Shown here piece after piece: positions 35,001-46,340 of a stretch of DNA of 64,000 nucleotides (position 1 is its first letter; the number at the start of each line of letters is the position of its first letter). Position numbers and translations under genes: made by a program. The DNA is from Linanthus parryae (lineage: Eukaryota > Streptophyta > Magnoliopsida > Ericales > Polemoniaceae), in assembly GCA_023055425.1 (NCBI GenBank), contig JALGPY010000007.1, positions 17,804,001 to 17,868,000 on the forward strand. Direction: 5' to 3'. The notes beneath the pieces are model-generated. The model was not told where the DNA came from, made no database searches, and worked only from the letters and a program-made list of their open reading frames with translations.

Positions 35001-36080
35001 ACCAATTGGCAATGAGGGGAGTAGCCCAGAACACTTATTAATTCTTTTTGTTCTTCATGTCCGATGTGAGACTTTCTCAACACGCCCCCTCACGTGTGGT
35101 ATTCTTTGGCCTACACGTGGATCGTTTGTCTGCGGGTGGCGGTGTGCACGTGGGCTGTTAGACCATTCACGTGTGTGAGCCGAGGCTCTGATACCATGTA
35201 AGTGGGAGGAATCTTCCGTAGTTTCTTCATTGAGTATTCACCTTTAAGTAATTACAACACTAATTACACAAATTAGTCCTCTAGTAATTACAAGATGAGT
35301 CCTACAACTATTAGAATGTTCATAAATGTGCAGTACACAGAAATGTTGTTACATAGAACATTTGAAAAGGCGATATTAACAAACAGAGAGGAGCAGGTAA
35401 TTGGAATACAACTTATTTTGTGTTCTCCGAGTTATTTTTCCAACTCTCCACTTGTCCCATCGTTCTTAGATGATATTGATACCCCAATGCTTAATGATTA
35501 ATTCATACAAACAGCGCTACCTCAAGGCATGGGCAGCGAAGGAGGTAGTCAATACAAGGGCAAGAGACCGAGCTGCTTCGTTGCCTAAGAAAGTGAGATG
35601 TTCTAAAGATGTTCAAAACATTCATAGATCTTTTCTTGTCTCACCCATGTATCATTCAACAATTTATGTGTGTGTGTGCAGGTTTATGACGAATGGCTTA
35701 CGGATCTCGACAAGGACCATATTGAGATTTCAGATCAAATGACGGCATTGCACCAATTGCAGATGTGATTATTTTGTAGTTGTATGTGGAAAATGCTGGT
35801 CATGTCTGTTCCCTTTTGTATTGCCATTCGCAACTTAGATATGAATGTTTATGGTAAATTTATGTTGTACCGGTGGGTGGATAGACAGTTAGAAATCATT
35901 TACTGTTATTTGGCAAGAGCCAGTTATATTCGGTGTAGACATCCCAAATCCAGTATAAACAATGTAAAATCTGGCAGTGTGGGAGGCAATATATATCGCG
36001 ATCTTGTTGTGTACCATTTGCTTCATTGTATTCCTCTTAAGCACTGTCAATTTTCCATGATTTTGTTCATGTATTGACCG
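32060..36080 (+). pseudogene. F-box unit A, pseudogene
   Basis: Exons by comparison with B and D: 5' UTR to about 32147 (CA|GTAAGT), 33202-33223 (MAKQRKR), 33392-33508, 34583-34746, 35334-35396, 35515-35592 and 35682-35768 (TGA). Exon 2 lacks 13 nt at its start, so the frame runs into TAA nine codons later (at about 33415). Exon 3 lacks 2 nt (ctgca-agtg for ctgcacaagtg) and would read into TGA. Exon 1's donor is also weakened (GTTAAAG instead of GTAAACG). Exons 4-6 are intact in frame (YTEMLLHRTFEKAIL; RARDRAASLPKK; VYDEWLTDLDKDHIEISDQM). No full protein can be made without the lost bases. Confidence 0.8.
34972..35313 (-). mobile_element. LTR-element fragment in intron 3 of unit A, 5-bp TSD
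   Basis: A 342-bp insertion flanked by GAATG (34967-34971 and 35314-35318); units B and D lack it. Its minus strand contains a tRNA-Met primer site (ACATGGTATCAGAGC, about 35203-35189) preceded by an LTR-like end (CTTACA). The rest ('cctcaaaaccaattggcaat', 'ccccctcacgtgtgg') is non-coding. I read it as a TRIM-like or internally deleted copia element. Confidence 0.7.
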
Positions 36081-36089
36081 TCACTTCAG

Positions 36090-39000
36090 GATTGTTCGTT
36101 TGAAAACCACATATAATGCGTTTAATGGACTCGGTACAATCTTGGAAAATGAGTAAAGTTGGATTCACAACTAGCTTTTATCAATAAAAAAGTCTCTTTA
36201 GTATTTATGCTCAAAATCTATTTCCCACATAATTTCGATAGGACGAATTTTACTTCTGCTAGTAATTTAAAACTCATTTGACTCTCACAAGTTGATGCCT
36301 TTGGTCTTCTGGGAGTTTCGGATATGAAGTCTCATTCGAAGCGGTGCAATAATCATCGTTATGATTTGGCCAACAAATGACACTCACTAAGGCATTGGCT
36401 AGATTAAGATGTAATTATTAATCTATTCAATTAGTAATTCAGCCATAAAATACGACTTTCTCAATAAAACTCTTGACGCCGATTCCCTCTTACACCCGAT
36501 TCACTTGAAGCACTGTTTACGTTTCTGCACGACAAATGCAATTTGTATGCCTCCAGCTTCAGTTGTACAAGTGAAACCGTCGAGATTCTGGTGGAATTGA
36601 GAACGGTGGACGTCTGTAGAGGAGTCCTCCTGACCGGAGAATAACGAAACATAAGATAAGATAAGAGAAAGAGGGAAAAACAACATGAAGATTATGTTGT
36701 ATTCAATATAGTACAACTGGACCAATAAAGCATTTATAGCATACAGTAACGAAAGAACGAATCTAACAAACTCATGTTTAAAGACAATTTTATCCTTCGA
36801 GGTTATACTACTATCAATAACATCCATGTGCTTCAATAATACTACATGTCTATCTAGTTTAATTCAGTGTGTTTCGAAACACTTGAGCATCCTACTCCTT
36901 GCCAAAAAAAAGTATCTTGCTTCTTGAAACTAAACACCCAGTCATAATTATGATTTCTGACATATTGGGCCTATTTTTTATAGTGGCCTTGTGTTGGTGA
37001 AAAAAGTTGGACATTGAAATTGGGCTAAAGAAGCGGGCCTCAGATGGGCCAGATCGGTCTTGCACCCAATCCGCTTGGGTAATGCCCAAAAAATGACCAT
37101 TTATGATGAGGAGCCGAGTCGAACTATTAACCTCTATAAGTAAGATATGACATAATAAACACAGTATAAGTACTCACGCTCTTTTTATTAGGGTTACAGT
37201 TGTTTCAAAGAGGTTCATAAGGCGTGCCTGCGCCGCAGGGCGTCTCCTCCTTGTTCCCGACTTCTTTTTCCTTTCTTGACTATCAATGTCCCTTTTACAC
37301 ATTATCGATGGTGATTCCTTCATGTAAGTATCCCTCATTTTGTAAATTTCGTAATTTTGATCTATGAGCAAAATTTGAGTCGATGATGAAGAGAATTTAA
37401 GAGATAGGTGCATTGCAATATTTATGCTAAGTATGTGATCTAGGAAGTTATGTAATCGAAACTCATTGGAGATTTCCGCTTGTTGTGTAGGTCGTTCTGC
37501 ATCCAGCATGCTTAATTCATCCATCCTGTAAAGGATAATTTTATTTTTCGTTGAATGGCATATCTTCCACTCACAAAATTGCCATCATATCTAAGTTTTG
37601 ATCCCAACAAGAATTTTATTTATTTGATGCTTGATAAAAACTATGGTCACATACTGTTACTTAATCAGCCAAATCAAGTTCAAAATTTGGATCCTGTTTA
37701 TACAGTAATTAGTAATTTTTTTTAGATCTAAGTTCTATGATTTCATCTTCCCTACTGTTTCCTTAAATTTATCAACGATCTGGCAAGAAAAAAGATGTTT
37801 GATATGTAAGATTCAAATCAGGTACTATTCTTTATTAAAGAAAACACTTTTTTAGAAAAGAAAGGATATCTGATATGTAAGATTCATGAAACATGGGTTC
37901 AACATTCAATAAAAATGTTTCCCTATTGACGCCCCTAGTTCAGGCTTGATCATAATAATATAAATTAACGTGTTGTAGTCATCAGCTTTTTTTTAAAAAG
38001 TCATCTACTTTTTTAAAGAGAATATTAATATTTATTTTCAGATGAAACTAAATTCACTAATATGAACTGAATTTATTGGTTTTTTTAGTTCAAGAAATTG
38101 GAAAAGGCCTCCAACTGTTACTATGGAAGAACAAAATAAGGATAATTGTTCCTGACATATCAATGTTTGTGGTAAGTTTCTTCTATTTTAATTATGTTAT
38201 TACAAATTTACTTTCTTATTGTCTTAATGTCTCATTCACTCTATCACCAAAGCAAAATGCAACAAGCTCAAGTGGCCACTTCTCGCATCCACTGTTGGTG
38301 GAGTCTCCTATTTACTCGGTATGATTATTTCTTCAATTTATTAATGCATTCTTATTAATGCATTCTATAAGCTACAACTTCTGGTGTGTTACCGGTTCCT
38401 TTGCTAGGCATTAAGTTCTTGAACATTATCTCATTTAACATCATAGTTGGTGTCTTATTCATTTATCATATATCTGATGATGACGGCGGCGGGCGCGGTG
38501 GCGGTGGTTCGACGGCAGCAATGGTGGGACTATTTTTACGATTGGGTTGACTGAATTCTGACTCTAGTGTGATTGTGCAACTAGTGTCTGCAACTACTAC
38601 GACGTATTTAGGTGGGTTCAGACTTCATTAGATTGAGTCACGTGCATTGCACCTGACAACAAATTGTATGGACTTGGCTGAATGCTTATGGCCTTTCGAG
38701 CTTTCTGCTCTCGTATCCTCTCCTCACTTCTCCTTTCTTTTTCTTTGCTTAGATTTGTTATTTTTAAGGAACGAAAATATAAATGAAAACACTAAATAAA
38801 GTGACCCATATAAACTCAAAAAAGTAAAATAACTAAAATGACCCATAAAACTCAAAAAAATAACTAAATAAAGTGACCCATATTTTCTCAGAGTATTTTA
38901 AGAAGAAAACAACAAAAGAAGTTTAAACATCATCGTTATCTTCTTATTCCCTTCAACCCGACCATTCATTTTACCGATTTGCCCTCCTCAAATACATAAA

Positions 39001-39540
39001 ATTACACAACATAAATGTTGAAAATTACACACTTTACACTGCTCTCTCTATCTCATCTCCTCTCTCCCTCTCGGATGTGTTCATCATAACACAACTAAAC
39101 CACCACCGCCATCTTGTCGTCGCCGAGCTCCTCCCACCGCACCCCACCATTTTCGTCGTCCTCCTCCTCCTCGCTCGCATCCCCTCTCTCTATTTCGACA
39201 TCAAGAATTGAGATATCGCCATAGAAAAGATTGCCACAGCCAAGGCCAGCCGCGAATGCCGGGGTTGAAGTGAATAAGAAGAGAACGATGATGTTTAAAC
39301 TTTTTTTTTTCCTTGTTTTTCCTTAAAATACATTGAGAAAGTATGGGCCTATTTAGTGGGCTTCATTTAATTATACTTTCCTTACATTAACCAAATCAAA
39401 ACAACGATAAAAAGAAAAGGAAAAAATAAAGAGAGGAGACGAGAAAGCCCGGAAGGCCGTAAGGCCTGAGCCAAGTCCAAACGGTTGTGTTGTCACGAGC
39501 AGTGCACGTGGCTAAATCTAATGATGTCTGAACCCATTTA
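36090..39540. repeat. Intergenic part of the segmental unit, copy 1
   Basis: This block recurs at 46341-49440 and 56011-59160 with high similarity. It includes conserved small minus-strand frames (37174-37524), the plus-strand motif 'ctccaactgttactatggaa' (38108), a GGC-rich stretch at 38480-38530 and CT-rich text at 39045-39190. No recognised gene. It also carries the intact form of several insertion sites used elsewhere in this annotation. Confidence 0.6.
37174..37524 (-). CDS. Conserved hypothetical ORF in the intergenic unit, copy 1
   Basis: A 116-codon frame beginning MDELSMLDAERPTQQAEISN and ending with a basic stretch (RKKKSGTRRRRPAAQARLMN...TLIKRA). I do not recognise it. The same frame exists at 56800-57135 (111 codons) and, broken by a frameshift near 47320, at 47113-47534. 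A possible donor (GTGAGTAC) lies at its end. A downstream segment at about 36640-36500 (FHQNLDGFTCTTEAGG) is also conserved, so it may be part of a small spliced gene. Conservation between copies may only reflect recent duplication. Confidence 0.3.
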   Translation of the reverse strand: MDELSMLDAERPTQQAEISNEFRLHNFLDHILSINIAMHLSLKFSSSSTQILLIDQNYEIYKMRDTYMKESPSIMCKRDIDSQERKKKSGTRRRRPAAQARLMNLFETTVTLIKRA

Positions 39541-42500
39541 AATACTTCGTCGCAGTAGTAGTAGTTTCGCCATCAGACAATAGTCCGCATTCAGTCAGCC
39601 GCCGTCCTCGTCATCAGTAAGTTTTCTTGATCGTCAGTTTAGTTTCTTCCCCCCTTCATTCTTGTGCGGAAATCAAAGTCTTCGTGTTGTTTCAAGAAGT
39701 TAGGCAAATTTGCTGATCTGGTCAGGGCATTTGATCTATAGATCCCAATTCCCAGAGTCTGTAATGTAATTTTTTGATAGCGAGCTTTTGATCCATGATA
39801 TTCTGTTGATGTTCGTTGTTTTGATTGCTTAAGAAAATGATTGATCTAAACTCCGGTTCTTTCTAGCTGAATTGATCTCGAAGTCCTTAACCTCCCTGGA
39901 TTTTTATTTTTATTTTGCTCAATTGGTTCTTGTTCTGGTGTGTACATAGCAAACTAGATGCAGTCCTTTTTTGATGGATTTCGTACTTTTTTTTTGAGAA
40001 ATGGATTTCATACTTCTGAAGATCATCAATTCATCATCAATGCCAATGATTAAAAATCAAATTACAAATGATCGCGTTCATGTATAAAATTAACTCAATT
40101 TTGGCGCGCTTACTGAGGAATGTATATAAATAAAAGTTTAGAAACTGACCCATTGACATGTCTAGTATATATGATGTATTTTAAAAGTTTAGAAAGACAT
40201 TTGTGTGCCTTGTATTTTCAATTTTATATGCCGGCAACTCCAATCAGCTGTTGATGTGTTGAATGATGACCGTTAACAGTTAGGTTTCTTTGTGATGTTA
40301 ATATACGGTCTAGTCCTTGGGATGAGAAATAATCACATAGCTTTTTCTGAAGACGCCGTTATTTAATTCTTTGCTTTTTTAAGGTGCGTTTAGGGTTGAG
40401 ACATCACATTAGCTGTTTAACTTGAATAATCAACTCTTGTCTCGTTCGAATAGGTCGTGTTATTTCTTTACTTCGTTTCTTTCCCCTTTCATGCTTGTAT
40501 GCCAGTACAATCAAGAATCTCTTGTTTCTAATAGGGAAAAATGATGTCATTAATCTGGCTAAACATTTACCTTTGCTTGCTTCATTGGGAAAATTGGTGT
40601 GACTAATCACTTTTCTCGTTCTTTTTTTTGCGATATTGTTTGTCGATATTGGTTTGATCTTTTGCAGGACCCAAAATTCCTATCCGTCTCGAGGAGTTTG
40701 TGATTTATATTATCCTGGATATGGCTAAACAAAGAAAAGGAGGTAAACGTCACTCCTTACTTTTAAAGAAAGAGTGCCACTAGTACTGTATCATGGTGAC
40801 AGGCTCTACTATTTAAGCAAGATGTGATTTATTCGTTTTACGTGAATTTGTTTTCTTTTACTTACTGTTTCCATTGACATTCCCTTTTCTAGCAGAAACC
40901 GCAAGGAAGGGTAAGCAGCGCACCGGGTTAAATGATTTGAGCTTAGACGTCTTCAAACTTGTGATGACCTTTTTAGCACAGTCTTATAGCGGTGAAAAGA
41001 GCTTAGTACGGGTTGCTTCCGTGTAAGAATTTACTTTATATGCGCTCTTACCAGTACTAAGTAGGTAGATAGCGAATACTACTGATAGAAGATAGAGCTT
41101 ACTATCTAGAGTTCAACAGATGGAGAATAACATTCTTTGGACTAATTTTATTCCACTATTGCCAAAATTCAGCTCCCAACAGCTGGGTGAAAAGCTGGCG
41201 TAACTTTCATCCATGCTTATTTCTTGGAAAAAACATGCAGAGTTATTGATTTAATGCAGAGTTATTGATTTTTTATTGATGAAAACGAGAAAGTAGTAAA
41301 ATAATGGTGGTGACTCATATTTAGGCCTAGTGCTGGAGGAACAACTAAAAAGGTGATCGAGTAAAATTTAGGCATGAAGAGATTTAGCCCGAAGAAAGTT
41401 TTGATGTTGGAGATGCACTAAATTCTTTCAAATCTAGAAACTTTCGAGGATTCCATTTCAATTGGAAGAGTTAACTATAATGATGTCGATAAAGCTGGAT
41501 GTCAAAGGAAAGGGAAATTCAATTCCTCCGGTGATTATATTTCATGCTAATAGAAGAAAGGTTTTCCATTCGATCAGTTTCAGATCCAAAGTGAAGGTAA
41601 GTGGCATTTTACCTAATTGTCTGGTAGATATACCCATTTTGTTTGTCCACTTTATCATGACCGGCATAATCAGTTTCCTCCGAATGACCAGTAACCAGTA
41701 ATTTCTCTATAACACATAAAACACCGAACATGACATAGATGTTGGTGTTTTTCTACTGGGTTTTGCACATGAGAAGGTATAGCTATTGGGAATTTGACTG
41801 CTGAAAAAAGAGTATGTAGGAAGATTACACAAGTAATATGCAAACTCAGAGATAAAATCGTAGACATAAATAAACTTCAGGAGTTACCACGTGTATGAGC
41901 GTATATTCAGTTTTCTGTTTACAAGTATTATCTCATTCCTTTGGTTTGATGCATCCTAAGTGTCGTTTCTCTTATATACGGAGAAAAATTTCATGCGACA
42001 CATGTTCTTACACTTCATACTGTTTGTAATATATGTTCATTGTTTTTTATGTTTTCTACAGCTGCAAACGCTTCAAGGAAGCCACTGAGGACAAACAAGT
42101 ACTCAAATCTGTAAATTTCAAGGACATATGCCTATTTACAAATCCTGATTCATTCTGGAATACGAGAGGGTTCCTGCACAAGTGTGCTCAAGCAGGAAAT
42201 GATTCTGCTCGCAAGAAGATTTCAGAGGTGCGTTAATCTGCTTTGTATATTAGAACTTTTCATACAACTGTTTTTTCGTATAATTACATATGCTCTTCGT
42301 CAAACAGTATATGGACTATTGAGTACTTGCTATTTGTTGTTTTCTTCTGCTTACTCGCCCAAATAAATTTCTCCTTGATAATTAATGCTTATTTAACATC
42401 TTCGTCTATGTGTAAACTCATGAATGTTCATAAATGTGCAGTACACAGAAATGATGTTCCATAGAACATTTGCAAAGGCAATATTCACAGACAGAGCGGA

Positions 42501-42965
42501 GCAGGTAATTGGAATACAACTTATTTTGTGTTCTCCGAGTTATTTTTCCAACTCTCCACTTGTCCCCTTGCTCTTAGATGATATTGATAACTCGCTGATT
42601 AATGATTAATTCATACAAACAGCGCTACCTCGAGGCATTGGCAGCAAAGGAGGTAGTCAATACAAGGGCAAGAGACCGAGCTGCTTCGTTGGCTAAGAAA
42701 GTGAGATGTTCTAAAGATGTTCAAAACATTCATAGATCTTTTCTTGTCTCACCCATGTATCATTCAACAATTTCTGTGTGTGTGTGTGTGCAGGTTTATG
42801 ACGAATGGCTTACTGAACTCGACAAGGACCATATTGAGATTTCAGATCAAATGACGGCATTGCACCAAATGCAGTTGTGATTATCTTGTAGTTGTATGTG
42901 GCAAATGCTTGTCATGTCTGTTCCCTTTTGTATTGCCATCCGCAACTTAGATATGACTGTTTATG
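39540..42965 (+). CDS. F-box-like protein, unit B (intact, spliced)
   Basis: Non-coding first exon ends 39616. Coding exons are 40721-40742 (acceptor 40668), 40893-41022, 42062-42227, 42442-42504, 42623-42700 and 42794-42880 (TGA), all GT-AG with consistent phases; 546 nt, 181 residues. Residues about 20-60 (LNDLSLDVFKLVMTFLAQSY ... LVRVASVCKRFKEA) resemble an F-box. They are followed by VLKSVNF, then SFWNTRGFLHKCAQAGNDSA, a Cys/Gly-Asn motif seen after the F-box in some plant families. The C-terminus is charged and helical (RARDRAASLAKK; ELDKDHIEISDQM). F-box proteins bind SKP1 in SCF ubiquitin ligases; the target is unknown. The short length suggests no large substrate domain. 'atttaaatact' at 39537 may be the TATA region. 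Confidence 0.75.
41400..41700 (+). other. Conserved open stretch in intron 2 of F-box unit B
   Basis: The intron holds an open frame (IPPVIIFHANRRKVFHSISF) that is also open in units A (33964-34224) and D (61136-61339). No AG/GT borders connect it in phase to exons 2 and 3, and flanking stops are present. It may be an old exon or only duplicated DNA. Confidence 0.3.
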
Positions 42966-42971
42966 GTAAAT

Positions 42972-43569
42972 TGACGCCGAATTGAATCGAGACGATGGAT
43001 CAAACGCAGCAGAACAACGAACTAAAGGGCATAAACCAGTAGAGAGACTCTCTAGGGTTCGAAGAAAATATCTATTAAGCAAAAACTATCTTTCAATTAC
43101 CCACAAGCCGGGTATTATAGCTGAAAACTTAATTTTGCCAAAAATAGCAAAATTACAAAACTGGCCCAAAACTATTGGCCTTATTAAAATTAATGCTCAA
43201 ATAACACTTTGACACAAATCGGGCTAATTAAAGAAGTAAAATACGAAAAAAGAAGATAATTGCCAAAATAGCAAATTCAGTCTTCGAAGCTTCCGTTGAC
43301 TGGTCAAATGTCGTTTTTCAGGGCTGAAATCATGCGTGATGGGGCAGAGCTTGAGCAATAGTGTTCGTCTTGTCGAGAGCTTTCCGAAAATATGCTGTAA
43401 TAGCCATTCTGATCCCCGTAGCTCAAGTTACGCCCCGAACAGTGTGGCGTGACAAAAAAATGACTGTTTTGCCCCTCGTTTGCGTTTGTCTTCCACGTCA
43501 TGATACTGAATCGCCAGAGTAGTCGCATCTGACAGCTTAGCCTCGTCTGGTGACTCAGCTCCTGCATCA
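42972..43569. mobile_element. Solo LTR in the 3' flank of unit B, 5-bp TSD
   Basis: A 598-bp insertion from TGACGCCGAATTG to CTCCTGCATCA with canonical TG...CA ends, flanked by TAAAT (42967-42971 and 43570-43574). Units A (35850) and C (49962) show the uninterrupted 'tatggtaaatttatgttgta'. No internal region remains. Confidence 0.85.
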
Positions 43570-43574
43570 TAAAT

Positions 43575-44260
43575 TTATGTTGTACCGGTGGGTGGATAGA
43601 CAGTTAGAAATCATTTAACTGTTATTTGGCGTAGACATTCCAAATCCAGTATAAACAATGTAAAATTTGGTAGTGTGGGAGGCATATATATCGCGATCTT
43701 ATTTTTTACCATTTGCTTCATTGTATTCCTCTTAAGCACTGTCAATTTTCCATGATTTTGTTCATGTATTGACCGTGGTTTCAGGATTGTGATTGAACAT
43801 AAGTTAAGTAATTCTTTTCTGCCGAAACAAAAACTAATGTCCATTCAATGTAATTTAATTGACCAATTAAACTTGTTTCTGTATCTTTATTAATATATTG
43901 AAGAAGTAATCATCTGTGGGTGATTTCTTTACTTAGCATCCGCACCAAAGCCACAAAGACTATTTGTCAGTGATGTGGCACCTTCTCTTAACAAATAAGT
44001 TAGAATTTCTGGGCCTGGATGTGATACCATATTGAATTTCTTTACTGAAGCAAAAACGAAGAGAGAGAGAGAGAGAGATGCAGAATTCTAAAAGCTGCAT
44101 AAACCACATAAAATATATCTGAAGGCAACAATAAGCAAATTCGATTGAAAACCACATTTTCCCCAAATGAGAGGCCAAATTCCCCTACATATAATGCGTT
44201 TAATGGACACGGAAAAATCTTGGCAAATGAGTAAAGTTGGATTTACAACCAGCTTCCATC
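43575..44260. repeat. 3' flank of F-box unit B
   Basis: Matches the 3' flank of A and C ('gtgggtggatagacagttaga'), then has about 350 bp (43790-44130) absent from A and C, including a short (GA)n at 44060-44077. No gene. Confidence 0.45.
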
Positions 44261-44265
44261 AATAA

Positions 44266-46335
44266 TGTTGAGTTCGTGCCTTGAATTGGTCAAAGGCTGC
44301 CAAATTCTTTGTTTTCAACTTTGATTAGGAAACATTGAAAGTCAAAGGCGGTGGAGGATTAGTTAGGAAACAAGTTGTTTCCAAATCCGATTCGAAAACT
44401 TTAGGAATTTCCTAGCACTATATATAGAACCTAGTAGTCACACTATTAGGTATGCAAACATCATTGTAATTGTTCCTCTTAAGTGAATAAATGGTGCTTT
44501 TCTGCAGTGGAGGTAGTTAGAAAATATATTGGTAGCGAACCACGTAAAAACCCGTGTTCTTCTTTATTCGTTCTTCGTTCATGAGGTGGGTTGTCATAAT
44601 AAACTGGTATCAGAGCTCGTGTTTGGCGGTGTTTCAAGATCAAGATCAAGGCGGAGCAAAGCTAATGTTTCACAACTTGGTGAAATCGAAGGTATGGTTT
44701 TGCGATCTAGGTGGAGCACGCGACTAGGGTTCAAGATCCACCAAGAACGATGTCCAGATCGATGTTGAAGATCGGCAGATTCACAAGAGGGAACACAGCT
44801 TCAGTCTGTGGAAGATAAAGATGGAGGCTTTGCTCAAATCGCAAGGCTTGTGGGCACCTTTGACAACGTACAAGGGAGGCATTAATGTAGCATCATCGGA
44901 GTTCAAGGTATTGGAGGATAAGGCACACACAACGATTATGCTGTGCTTATCGGATGACGTGAACATCGAGGTCGCAGATCAGAAGGAAGCAGCGAAGTTA
45001 TGGCTCAAGTTGGAGAGTCTCTACATGACAAAGAGTCTCACTAGCAAGTTGAAGCTAAAGAAAAGACTCTTCACTTTGCGGATGCTCGAAGGTACGACTG
45101 TCAAGGACCACCTTTGCTTCCATGAAGGTGGAGATTTTTTGAGTTGGTGCCTTGAATTGGTCAAAGGCTGCCAAACTCTTTGTTTCCAACTTTGATTAGG
45201 AAACATTGGAAGTCAAAGGCGGTGGAGGATTAGTTAGGAAACAAGTTGTTTCCAAATCGGATTTGGAAACTTTAGAAATTTCCTAGCACTATATATAGAA
45301 CCTAGTAGTCACACTATTAGGTATGCAAACATCATTGTAATTGAACCTCTTAAGTGAATAAAGGGTTATTTTCCGCGGTGGAGGTAGTTAGAAAACATAT
45401 TGCTAGCGAACCACGTAAAAACTAGTGTTCTTCTTTATTCGTTCTTCGTTCGTGAGGTGGTTTGCCATAAAAAACTGGTATCAGAACTCGGGTTTGGCAG
45501 TGTTTCAAGATCAAGGCGGAGCAAAGCTAGGGTTTCACAACTTGGTGAAATCAAATGTGGGGTTTTGGGATCTAGGTAGCGCACACGACTAGGATTCAAG
45601 ATCCACCAAGAACGATGTCCAGATCAATGTTGAAGATCTACAGATTCACAGGTGCGAACACAGCTTTAGTCTGTTGAATATAAAGATGGAGGCTTTGCTC
45701 AAATCGCAAGGCTTGTGGGCACCTTTGACCACGGACAAGGGAGGCATTAATGTAGCATCATCGGAGTTCAAGGTATTGGAGGAGAAGGCACACACAACGA
45801 TTATGCTGTGCTTATCGGATGACGTGATCATCGAGGTCGCAGATCAGAAGGAAGCAGCGAAGCTAGGCTCAAGTTGGAGAGTCTCTACATGACAAAGAGT
45901 CTCACTAGCAAGTTGAAGCTAAATCAAAGGGTCTTCACTTTGCGGATGCTCGAAGGTACGGCTATCAAGGACCACCTTTGCTTCCGTCAAGGTTGAGATT
46001 TGTTGAGTTGGTGTCTTGAATTGGTCAAAGGCTGCCAAACTCTTTGTTTCCAACTTTGATTAGGAAACATTGGAAGTCAAAAGCGGTGGAGGATTAGTTA
46101 GGAAACAAGCTGTTTCCAGTTCGGATTTGGAAACTTAAGGAATTTCCTAGCACTATATATAGAACCTAGTAGTCACACTATTAGGTATGCAAACATCATT
46201 GTAATTGTTCCTCTTAAGTGAATAAAATGTGCTTTTCTTCCGTGGAGGTAGTTAGCAAATATTTTGCTAACGAACCACGTAAAAACCCTTTTCTTCTTTA
46301 TTCGTTCTTCGTTCGTGAGGTGGTTTGTCATAACA
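44266..46335 (+). mobile_element. Tandem non-autonomous copia element: LTR-int-LTR-int-LTR
   Basis: Three near-identical LTRs (44266-44601, 45137-45472, 46001-46335, about 335 bp, TGTTGAG...CATAACA) separate two near-identical internal regions. Both internal regions start with a tRNA-Met primer site (TGGTATCAGAGC at 44605-44616; TGGTATCAGAAC at 45476-45487). Both encode a copia gag start (SLWKIKMEALLKSQGLWAPL... IASS/VASSEFKVLE... MLCLSDDV) and end in a purine-rich tract. The whole is flanked by AATAA (44261-44265, 46336-46340). The uninterrupted site is 'tcaataaaaaagtctcttta' in unit A (36181). No pol. Confidence 0.85.
44821..45135 (+). pseudogene. Copia gag fragment, first tandem copy
   Basis: The frame begins MEALLKSQGLWAPLTTYKGG and runs through LKLESLYMTKSLTSKLKLKK...LRMLEGTTVKDHL. 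This is the N-terminal gag region of copia elements, normally 400 or more residues with a zinc knuckle. Here it runs straight into the next LTR and ends there, so it is a stump of about 105 residues plus LTR-encoded codons. The second copy (45674-45960) is shifted out of frame by a 1-2-nt loss near 45865. Confidence 0.7.
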
Positions 46336-46340
46336 AATAA

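Noticed and set aside
38088..38324. Exon of a membrane protein (LLLWKN-type motif recalling reticulons)
   Set aside because: Only one short motif, stops in the following codons, and no continuation in phase in any of the three copies.
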